64,000 nucleotides of DNA from Nemertoderma westbladi (Eukaryota; Xenacoelomorpha; Nemertodermatida; Nemertodermatidae): the NCBI GenBank assembly GCA_032718475.1, contig JAUCBJ010000916.1, positions 124,001 through 188,000 of the forward strand, read 5' to 3'. Positions 37,249 to 48,360 of this stretch are shown piece after piece. Below the pieces are notes generated by a model. That model did not search any database. It saw only the letters and a program-made list of their open reading frames with translations, and had not been told where the DNA came from. Positions within the stretch are counted from its first letter, which is position 1; each line of letters opens with the position of its first letter. The translations under genes and the position numbers were made by a program.

Positions 37249-39454
37249 CTGTGTAACACAATACTATCAGCTTGTGTCACACAATACTATCAGCTTGTGT
37301 CACACAACAATACTATCAGCTTGTGTCACACAATACTATCAGCTTGTGTCATACAATACTCTCTGCCTATGCCACACAATACTCTCTGAGTGTGTGACTC
37401 AATACTCTCTGCCTGTTTCACACAATACTATCAGCTTGTGTCATACAATACTATCTGTCTGTGTCACACAATACTCACTGCCTGTGTCACACAATACTAT
37501 CAGCTTGTGTCACACAATACTATCAGCTTGTGTCACACAATACTATCAGTTTGTGTCATACAATACTCTCTACCTGTGCCACACAATACTCTCTGAGTGT
37601 GTGACTCAATACTCTCTGCCTGTTTCACACAATACTATCAGCTTGTGTCATACAATACTCTCTCTCTGTGTCACACAATACTCTCTGCCTGTGTCACACA
37701 ATACAATCAGATTGTGTCATACAATACTATCTGTCTGTGTCACACAATACTCACTGCCTGTGTCACACAATACTATCAGCTTGTGTCACACAATAATATC
37801 AGCTTGTGTCACACAATACTATCAGCTTGTGTCACACAATACTATCAGCTTGTGTCACACAATACTATCAGCTTGTGTCACACAATACTATCAGCTTGTG
37901 TCACACAATACTATCAGCTTGTGCCACACAATACCATCAGCTTGTGTCACACAATAGTCTTGCTTGTGTCACACAATACTCTCTGCTTGTGTTACTAAAT
38001 ACTATCAGCTTGTGTCACACAATACTATCAGCTTGTGTCACACAATACTATCAGCTTGTGTCACACAATACTATCAGCTTGTGTCACACAATACTATCAG
38101 CTTGTGTCACACAATACTATCAGCTTGTGCCACACAATACCATCAGCTTGTGTCACACAATAGTCTTGCTTGTGTCACACAATACTCTCTGCTTGTGTTA
38201 CTAAATACTATCAGCTTGTGTCACACAATACTATCAGCTTGTGTCATACAATAATCTCTGTCTGTGTCACACAATACTATCAGCTTGTGTCACACATTAC
38301 TATCAGCTTGTGTCACACAATAATCTCTACCTGTGCCACACAATATTCTCGCTGAGTGTGTGACTCAATAATGTCTGCATGTGTCACACAATACTATAAC
38401 CTTGTCTCACACAATACTATCAGCTTGTGTCACACAATACTCTCTACCTGTGCCACACAATACTCTCTGAGTGTGCCACTCAATAATCTCTGCCTGTGTC
38501 ACACAATACTATGAGCTTATGTCACACAATACTATCAGCTTGTGCCACACAATACTATCAGCTTGTGTAACACAATACTCTCTACCTGTGCCACACAATA
38601 CTCTCTGAGTGTGTGACTCAATAATCTCTGCCTGTTTCACACAATACTATCAGCTTGTGTCAGACAATACTCTCTGCCTGTGTCACACAATACTATCAGC
38701 TTGTGTCACACAATACTATCAGCTTGTGTCACACAATACTATCAGCTTGTGTCACACAATACTCTCTACCTGTGCCACACAATACTCTCTGAGTGTGTGA
38801 CTCAATACTCTCTGCCTATGTCACACAACACTATCAGCTTTTGTCATACAATACTCTCTGTCTGTGTCACACAATATTCTCTGCCGTGTCACACAATACT
38901 ATCAGCTTGTGTCACACAATACTATCAGCTTGTGTCACACAATACTATCAGCTTGTGTCACACAATACTATCAGCTTCTGTCACACAATACTATCAGCTT
39001 GTGTCACACAATACTATCAGCTTGTGTCACACAATACTATCAGCTTGTGTCACACAATACTATCAGCTTCTGTCACATAATACTATCAGCTTGTGTTACA
39101 CAATACTATCAGCTTGTGTCACACAATACTCTCCACCTGTGCCACACAATACTCTCTGCCTGTGTCACACAATCCTCTCTGCTTGTGTCACAGAATACTC
39201 TCTCTCTGTGTCACACAATACTCTCTGCCTGTGTCACTAAATACTATCAGCTTGTGTCACACAATCCTCTCTGCTTGTGTCACAGAATACTCTCTCTCTG
39301 TGTCACACAATACTCTCTGCCTGTGTCACTAAATACTATCAGCATGTGTCACACAATACTATCAGCTTCTGTCACACAATACTATCAGCTTGTGTCACAC
39401 AATACTATCAGCTTGTGTCACACAATACTCTCCACCTGTGCCACACAATACTAT
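37249..39454 (+). repeat. 23-bp minisatellite with a palindromic core (about 96 units)
   Basis: The unit reads CAGCTTGTGTCACACAATAC plus TAT, period 23 bp. Its core TTGTGT-C-ACACAA is a perfect 6+1+6 dyad. Variants (CTCTCTGCCTG, CTGAGTGTGTGACTC, CTACCTGTGCC) recur in a set order near 37380-37440, 37590-37640, 38580-38640 and 38770-38825, so higher-order duplications exist here too. Because 23 is not a multiple of 3, each reading frame cycles every 69 bp, and all three forward frames stay open for long runs. The Cys-rich 'open frames' of up to 227 codons are products of this. It ends at the LINE remnant. Confidence 0.97.
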
Positions 39455-39847
39455 TTAATTTTATTCCACGCCTAACGGCACATAGTAAAAACAAAGTAGC
39501 ACAATATTACAATTATATATAAATACATAGCATAAAATTAATTAATTTGCTGACCCTACACTACAGACTACGCTATTCTAGAACAAGGACTACAAACTGT
39601 ATATACCGCACGAAGCAAAGAATTGTTCGAGTCTGTAACTCGGCCCTTAAGACTGGTACGGCATTTATATATTATATGACAAAACATAGGTATATTTAAG
39701 ACACCAAAAGTGAGAGACATACTGGTTGGCTCATCGTTTGTCAAACGAGGAACCTTAAAAAGTAGCCTAGCACAGTTGTTATAAGCAACCCTCAATTTAT
39801 CAAAAACACGCTGGGTGTAATTACGTCGAGCCCATAGACTACAACAC
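39455..39847 (-). mobile_element. LINE reverse-transcriptase C-terminal remnant, minus strand
   Basis: On the minus strand from about 39847, codons read SLWARRNYTQRVFDKLRVAY, then NNCARLLFKVPR, then SLTFGVLNIPMFCHIIYKCR, with a TAG stop at 39568-39570. 'SLW....F.KL.VAYNN..R.LF..PR' is the familiar C-terminal region of CR1/Jockey-like non-LTR reverse transcriptases. About 115 bp of AT-rich 3' UTR follow, with an AATAAA on the minus strand near 39465. The 5' side is cut off by satellite at about 39848, and the 3' end abuts the 23-bp array. The first residues of the open frame (MTGVYVIEC) are translated satellite and not part of the element. No (TAG)n or poly(A) tail or clean target duplication was found. 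Confidence 0.8.
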
Positions 39848-41420
39848 TCAATCACATACACCCCCGTCACGCCTATCCTATTACAGGGGCTGGATCACTC
39901 AATCACATACACCCCCGTCACGGCTATCCCATTACAGGGGCTGGATCACTCAATCACATACACCCCCGTCACGCGTATCCTATTACAGGGGCTGGATCAC
40001 TCAATCACATACTCCCCCGTCACGCCTATCCTATTATAGGGGCTGGATCACTCAATCACATACACCCCCGTCACGGCTATCCTATTACACGGGCTGGATC
40101 ACTCAATCACATTCACCCCCGTCACACTATCCTATTACAGGGACTGGATCACTCAATGACATACACCCCCGTCACTCCTATCCTATTACAGGGGCTGGAT
40201 CACTCAATGACATACACCCCCGTCACGCCTATCCTATTACAGGGGCTGGATCACTCAATCACATACACCCCTGTCACACCTATCCTATTACAGGGGCTCG
40301 ATAACTCAATCACATACACCCCCGTCACGCCTATCCTATTACAGGGGCTGGATCACTCAATCACATACACCCCCGTCACGCCTATCCTATTACAGGGGCT
40401 GGATCACTCAATCACATACACCCCCGTCACGCGTATCCTATTACAGGGGCTGGATCACTCAATCACATTCACCCCCGTCACGCCTATCCTATTACAGGGG
40501 CTGGATCACTCAATCACATACACCCCCGTCACGCGTATCCTATTACAGGGGCTGGATCACTCAATCACATTCACCCCCGTCACGCCTATCCTATTACAGG
40601 GGCTGGATCACTCAATCACATACACCCCCGTCACGCCTATCCTATTACAGGGGCTGGATCACTCAATCACATACACCCCCATCACGCCTATCCTATTACA
40701 GGGTCTGGATCACTCAATCACATACACCCCCGTCACGCCTATCCTATTACATGGGCTGGATCACTCAATCACACACACCCCCGTCACGCCTATCCTATTA
40801 CAGGGGCTGGATCACTCAATCACATACACCCCCGTCACGCGTATCCTATTACAGGGGCTGGATCACTCAATCACATTCACCCCCGTCACGCCTATCCTAT
40901 TACAGGGGCTGGATCACTCAATCACATACACCCCCGTCACGCATTTCCTATTACAGGGGCTGTATCACTCAATCACATACACCCCCATCACGCCTATCCT
41001 ATTACAGGGGCTGGATCACTCAATCACATACACCCCCGTCGTCACCCCTATCCTATTACAGGGGCTGGATCACTCAATGACATACACCCCCATCACGCCT
41101 ATCCTATTACAGGGGCTGGATCACTCAATCACATACACCCCCGTCACGCATTTCCTATTACAGGGGCTGTATCACTCAATCACATACACCCCCATCACGC
41201 CTATCCTATTACAGGGGCTGGATCACTCAATCACATACACCCCCGTCACGCCTATCCTATTACAGGGTCTGGATCACTCAATCACATACACCCCCGTCGT
41301 CACCCCTATCCTATTACAGGGGCTGGATCACTCAATGACATACACCCCCATCACGCCTATCCTATTACAGGGGCTGGATCACTTAATGACATACACCCCC
41401 GTCACGCCTATCCGATTACA

Positions 41421-41850
41421 GGGGCTGGGTCACTCAATCACATACACCCCCGTCACCCCTATCCTATTACAGGGGCTGGGTCACTCAATCACATACACCC
41501 CCGTCACGCCTATCCTATTACAGGGGCTGGGTCACTCAATCACATACACCCCCGTCACGCCTATCCTATTACAGGGGCTGGGTCACTCAATCACATACAC
41601 CCCCGTCACGCCTATCCGATTACAGGGGCTGGATCACTCAATCACATACACCCCCGTCACGCCTATCCTATTACAGGGGCTGGGTCACTCAATCACATAC
41701 ACCCCCGTCACGCCTATCCTATTACAGGGGCTGGGTCACTCAATCACATACACCCCCGTCACCCCTATCCTATTACAGGGGCTGGGTCACTCAATCACAT
41801 ACACCCCCGTCACGCCTATCCTATTACAGGGGCTGGGTCACTCAATCACA
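41421..41850 (+). repeat. Locally homogenised run of GGGTCAC-type units
   Basis: Eight of nine consecutive units carry GGCTGGGTCAC instead of GGCTGGATCAC, a variant I did not see elsewhere in the window. This is a recent spread of one unit by slippage or short unequal exchange. Confidence 0.8.
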
Positions 41851-42221
41851 TACACCCCCGTCACGCCTATCCTATTACATGGGCTGGATCACTCAATCGC
41901 ATACACCCTTATCACGCCTATCCTATTACATGGGCTCGATCATTCAATCACATACACCCCCGTCACTCCTATCCTATTACAGGGGCTGGATCACTCAATC
42001 ACATACACCCCCGTCACGCCTATCCTATTACAGGGGCTGGATCACTCAATCACATACACCCCCGTCACGGCTATCCTATTACAGGGGCTGGATCACTCAA
42101 TCACATACACCCCCGTCACGCCTATCCTATTACAGGGGCTGGATCACTCAATCACATACAGTCCGTCACGCCTATCCTATTACAGGGGCTGGATCATTCA
42201 ATCACATACACCCCCGTCACG

Positions 42222-43599
42222 CCTATCCTATTACAGGGGCTGGATCACTCAATCACATACACCCCCGTCACGCCTATCCTATTACAGGGGCTGTATCACT
42301 CAATCACATACACCCCCGTCACGCCTATCCTATTACAGGGGCTCGATAACTCAATCACACACACCCCCATCACGCCTATCCTATTACAGGGTCTGGATCA
42401 CTCAATCACATACACCCCCGTCACGCCTATCCTATTACAGGGGCTCGATAACTCAATCACATACACCCCCGTCACGCATATCCTATTACAGAGGCTGGAT
42501 CACTCAATCGCATACACCCCCATCACGCCTATCCTATTACATGGGCTGGATCAATCAATCACATACTCCCCCGTCACGCCTATCCTATTACAGGGGCTGG
42601 ATCACTCAATCACATACACCCCCGTCACCCCTATCCTATTACAGGGGCTGGATCACTCAATCACATACACCCCCGTCACGCATTTCATATTACAGGGGCT
42701 GGATCACTCAATCACATACACCCCCGTCACGCCTATCCTATTACAGGGTCTGGATCACTCAATCACATACACCCCGGTCACGCCTATCCTATTACAGGGG
42801 CTGGATCACTCAATCACATACACCCCCGTCACGCCTATCCTATTACAGGGGCTGGATCATTCAATCACATACACCCCCGTCACGCCTATCCTATTACAGG
42901 GGCTGGATCACTCAATCACATACACCCCCGTCACGCCTATCCTATTACAGGGGCTGGATCACTCAATCACATACACCCGCGTCACGGCTATCCCATTACA
43001 GGGGCTGGATCACTCAATCACATACACCCCCGTCACGCGTATCCTATTACAGGGGCTGGATCACTCAATCACATACTCCCCCGTCACGCCTATCCTATTA
43101 CAGGGTCTGGATCACTCAATCACACACACCCCCGTCACGCATTTCATATTACAGGGGCTGGATCACTCAATCACATACACCCCCGTCACGCCTATCCTAT
43201 TACAGGGTCTGGATCACTCAATCACATACACCCCGGTCACGCCTATCCTATTACAGGGGCTGGATCACTCAATCACATACACCCCCGTCACGCCTATCCT
43301 ATTACAGGGGCTGGATCATTCAATCACATACACCCCCGTCACGCCTATCCTATTACAGGGGCTGGATCACTCAATCACATACACCCCCGTCACGCCTATC
43401 CTATTACAGGGGCTGGATCACTCAATCACATACACCCGCGTCACGGCTATCCCATTACAGGGGCTGGATCACTCAATCACATACACCCCCGTCACGCGTA
43501 TCCTATTACAGGGGCTGGATCACTCAATCACATACTCCCCCGTCACGCCTATCCTATTATAGGGGCTGGATCACTCAATCACATACACCCCCGTCACGG
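42222..43599 (+). repeat. 459-bp (9-unit) higher-order repeat
   Basis: The rare CATTTCATATTAC occurs at 42681 and 43140, exactly 459 bp apart. The same order follows in each: GGTCTGG, CCCCGGTCAC, GGATCATTC, CACCCGCGTC, GGCTATCCCATTAC, CGCGTATCC. The copies differ mainly after the last unit. The left limit given is approximate. Confidence 0.8.
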
Positions 43600-43770
43600 C
43601 TATCCTATTACAGGGGCTGGATCACTCAATCACATACACCCCCGTCACGGCTATCCTATTACAGGGACTAGATCACTCAATGACATACACCCCCGTCATT
43701 CCTATCCTATTACAGGGGCTGGATCACTCAATGACATACACCCCCGTCACGCCTATCCTATTACAGGGGC

Positions 43771-44935
43771 TGGATCACTCAATCACATACACCCCCGTCA
43801 CGCCTATCCTATTACAGGGGCTGGATCACTCAATCACATACACCCCCGTCACGCCTATCCTATTACAGGGGCTGGATCACTCAATCACATACACCCCCGT
43901 TACGCCTATCCTATTACAGGGGCTGGATCACTCAATCACATACACCCCCGTCACGCCTATCCTATTACAGGGGCTGGATCACTCAATCACATACACCCCC
44001 GTCACGCCTATCATATTACAGGGGCTGGATCACTCAATCACATACACCACCGTCACCCCTATCCTATTACAGGGGCTGGATCACTCAATCACAAACACCC
44101 CCGTCACGGCTATCCTATTACAGGGTGAGATCACTCAATCACATACACCCTGTCACGCATTTCCTATTACAGGGGCTGGATCACTCAATCACATACACCC
44201 CCGCCACGCCTATCCTATTACAGGGGCTGGATCACTCAATCACATACACCCCCGTTACGCCTATCCTATTACAGGGGCTGGATCACTCAATCACATACAC
44301 CCCCGTCACGCCTATCCTATTACAGGGGCTGGATCACTCAATCACATACACCCCCGTCACGCCTATCATATTACAGGGGCTGGATCACTCAATCACATAC
44401 ACCACCGTCACCCCTATCCTATTACAGGGGCTGGATCACTCAATCACAAACACCCCCGTCACGGCTATCCTATTACAGGGTGAGATCACTCAATCACATA
44501 CACCCTGTCACGCATTTCCTATTACAGGGGCTGGATCACTCAATCACATACACCCCCGTCACGCCTATCCTATTACAGGGGCTGGATCACTCAATCACAT
44601 ACACCCCCGTTACGCCTATCCTATTACAGGGGCTGGATCACTCAATCACATACACCCCCGTCACGCCTATCCTATTACAGGGGCTGGATCACTCAATCAC
44701 ATACACCCCCGTCACGCCTATCATATTACAGGGGCTGGATCACTCAATCACATACACCACCGTCACCCCTATCCTATTACAGGGGCTGGATCACTCAATC
44801 ACAAACACCCCCGTCACGGCTATCCTATTACAGGGTGAGATCACTCAATCACATACACCCTGTCACGCATTTCCTATTACAGGGGCTGGATCACTCAATC
44901 ACATACACCCCCGCCACGCCTATCCTATTACAGGG
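43771..44935 (+). repeat. 355-bp (7-unit) higher-order repeat, three to four copies
   Basis: The marker GGGTGAGATCAC with ACACCCTGTCACGC occurs at 44126, 44481 and 44836. The marker CCCGTTACGCC occurs at 43901, 44256 and 44611. All intervals are exactly 355 bp, that is 7 units minus 2 bases lost in the GGGTGAGATC / CCCTGTC units. One end shares the CCCGCCACGCC variant, showing the order of copying. Confidence 0.9.
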
Positions 44936-45670
44936 TCTGGATCACTCAATCACATACACCCCAGTCACGCCTATCCTATTACAGGGGCTGGATCACTCAA
45001 TCACATACAGTCCGTCACGCCTATCCTATTACAGGGGCTGGATCATTCAATCACATACATCCCCGTCACGCCTATCCTATTACAGGGGCTGGATCACTCA
45101 ATCACATACACCCCCGTCACGCCTATCCTATTACAGGGGCTGTATCACTCAATCACATACACCCCCGTCACGCCTATCCTATTACAGGGGCTCGATAACT
45201 CAATCACACACACCCCCGTCACGCCTATCCTATTACAGGGTCTGGATCACTCAATCACATACACCCCCGTCACGCATATCCTATTACAGGGGCTCGATAA
45301 CTCAATCACACACACCCCCGTCGCGCCTATCCTATTACATGGGCTGGATCACTCATCACATACACCCCGGTCACGCCTATCCTATTACAGGGGCTGGATC
45401 ACTCAATCACATACACCCCCGTCACGCCTATCCTATTACAGGGGATGGATCATTCAATCACATACACCCCCGTCACACCTATCCTATTACAGGGGCTGGA
45501 TCACTCAATCACATACACCCCCGTCACGGCTATCCTATTACAGGGGCTGGATGACTCAATCACATAGACCCCCGTCACGCCTATCCTATTACAGGGGCTG
45601 GATCACTCAATCACATACACCCCCGTCACGCCTATCCTATTACAGGGACTGGATCACTCAATCGCATACA

Positions 45671-45685
45671 CCCCCCCCCCCCCCC
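45671..45685 (+). repeat. Run of 15 C in one satellite unit
   Basis: The C5 tract of the unit has expanded to 15 C in this single unit. It is a homopolymer expansion, or possibly an assembly error. Confidence 0.7.
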
Positions 45686-46503
45686 ATCACGCCTATCCTA
45701 TTACATGGGCTGGATCACTCAATCACATACTCCCCCGTCACGCCTATCCTATTACAGGGGCTGGATCACTCAATCACATACACCCCCGTCACCCCTATCC
45801 TATTACAGGGGCTGGATCACTCAATCACATACACCCCCGTCACGGCTATCCTATTACAGAGTCTGGATCACTCAATCACATACACCCCCGTCACGCATTT
45901 CCTATTACAGGGGCTGGATCACTCAATCACATACACCCCCGTCACGCCTATCCTATTACAGGGTCTGGATCACTCAATCACATACACCCCCGTCACGGCT
46001 ATCCTATTACAGGGGCTGGATCACTCAATCACATACACCCCCGTCACGCCTATCCTATTACAGGGGCTGGATCACTCAATCACATACACCCCCGTCACGC
46101 ATATCCTATTACAGGGGGTGGATCACTCAATCGCATACACCCTCATCACGCCTATCCTATTACATGGGCTGGATCACTCAATCACATACTCCCCCGTCAC
46201 GCCTATCCAATTACAGGGGCTGGATCTCTCAATCACATACACCCCCGTCACCCCTATCCTATTACAGGGGCTGGATCACTCAATCACATACACCCCCGTC
46301 ACGGCTATCCTATTACAGGGTCTGCATCACTCAATCACATACACCCCCGTCACGCATTTCCTATTACAGGGCTGGATCACTCAATCACATACACCCCCGT
46401 CACGCCTATCCTATTACAGGGTCTGGATCACTCAATCACATACACCCCGGTCACGCCTATCCTATTACAGGGGCTGGATCACTCAATCACATACAGTCCG
46501 TCA

Positions 46504-47344
46504 CGCCTATCCTATTACAGGGGCTCGATAACTCAATCACATACACCCCCGTCGCGCCTATCCTATTACATGGGCTGGATCATTCAATCACATACACCCC
46601 CGTCACGCCTATCCTATTACATGGGCTGGATCACTCAATCACATACACCCCCGTCACGCCTATCCTATTACAGGGGATGGATCATTCAATCACATACACC
46701 CCGGTCACGCCTATCCTATTACAGGGGCTCGATAACTCAATCACACACACCCCCGTCACGCCTATCCTATTACAGTGTCTGGATCACTCAATCACATACA
46801 CCCCCGTCACGCCTATCCTATTACAGGGGCTCGATAACTCAATCACATACACCCCCGTCGCGCCTATCCTATTACATGGGCTGGATCACTCAATCACATA
46901 CACCCCCGTCACGCCTATCCTATTACATGGGCTGGATCACTCAATCACATACACCCCCGTCACGCCTATCCTATTACAGGGGCTCGATAACTCAATCACA
47001 CACACCCCCGTCACGCCTATCCTATTACAGTGTCTGGATCACTCAATCACATACACCCCCGTCACGCCTATCCTATTACAGGGGCTCGATAACTCAATCA
47101 CACACACCCCCGTCACGCCTATCCTATTACAGTGTCTGGATCACTCAATCACATACACCCCCGTCACGCCTATCCTATTACAGGGGCTCGATAACTCAAT
47201 CACATACACCCCCGTCGCGCCTATCCTATTACATGGGCTGGATCACTCAATCACATACACCCCCGTCACGCCTATCCTATTACATGGGCTGGATCACTCA
47301 ATCACATACACCCCCGTCACGCCTATCCTATTACAGGGGATGGA
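46504..47344 (+). repeat. 357-bp (7-unit) and shorter higher-order repeats
   Basis: The recombinant unit CTCGATAACTC + ACATACACC followed by GTCGCGCC occurs with exact 357-bp spacing at 46857 and 47214 (also near 46550). ACAGTGTCTGG units recur within the block at about 46773, 47030 and 47131. Confidence 0.75.
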
Positions 47345-47489
47345 TCATTCAATCACATACACCCCGGTCACGCCTATCCTATTACAGAGGCTGGATCACT
47401 CAATCACATACACTCCGTCACGCCTATCCTATTACAGGGGCTGGATCATTCAATCTCATAAACCCCCGTCACGCCTATTCTATTACAGG

Positions 47490-48360
47490 GGCTGAATCAC
47501 TCAATCACATACACCCCCGTCACGGCTATCCTATTACAGGGGCTGGATCACTCAATCACATACACCCCCGTCACGCCTATCATATTACAGGGGCTGGATC
47601 TCTCAATCACATACACCCCCGTCACGCCTATCCTATTACAGGGGCTGTATCACTCAATCACATACACCCATGTCACGGCTATCCTATTACAGGTGCTGGA
47701 TCACTCAATCACATACACCCCCGTCACGCCTATCCTATTACAGGGGCTGGATCACTCAATCACACACACCCCCGTCACGGCTATCCTATTACAGGGTCTG
47801 GATCACTCAATCCCATACACCCCCACCACGCCTATCCTATTACAGGGGCTGTATCACTCAATCACATACACCCATGTCACGGCTATCCTATTACAGGGGC
47901 TGGATCACTCAATCACATACACCCCCGTCACGCCTATCATATTACAGGGGCTGGATCTCTCAATCACATACACCCCCGTCACGCCTATCCTATTACAGGG
48001 GCTGTATCACTCAATCACATACACCCCCGTCACGGCTATCCTATTACAGGGGCTGGATCACTCAATCACATACACCCCCGTCACGCCTATCATATTACAG
48101 GGGCTGGATCTCTCAATCACATACACCCCCGTCACGCCTATCCTATTACAGGGGCTGTATCACTCAATCACATACACCCATGTCACGGCTATCCTATTAC
48201 AGGTGCTGGATCACTCAATCACATACACCCCCGTCACGCCTATCCTATTACAGGGGCTGGATCACTCAATCACACACACCCCCGTCACGGCTATCCTATT
48301 ACAGGGTCTGGATCACTCAATCCCATACACCCCCACCACGCCTATCCTATTACAGGGGCT
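47490..48360 (+). repeat. 510-bp (10-unit) higher-order repeat
   Basis: The variant CACCCATGTCACGGC followed by CAGGTGCTGG occurs at 47671 and 48181, exactly 510 bp apart. The same neighbours follow in each: ATTCCAATCCCATAC-type and CCCCACCACGCC units, then GGGCTGTATCAC. The 10-unit period equals that found at 20.0-21.4 and 24.3-26.7 kb. Confidence 0.8.

Noticed and set aside
37274-37957. Cys-rich 227-codon open frame and its neighbours to 39522
   Set aside because: Translation of the 23-bp minisatellite; all three forward frames show the same 23-residue pattern.
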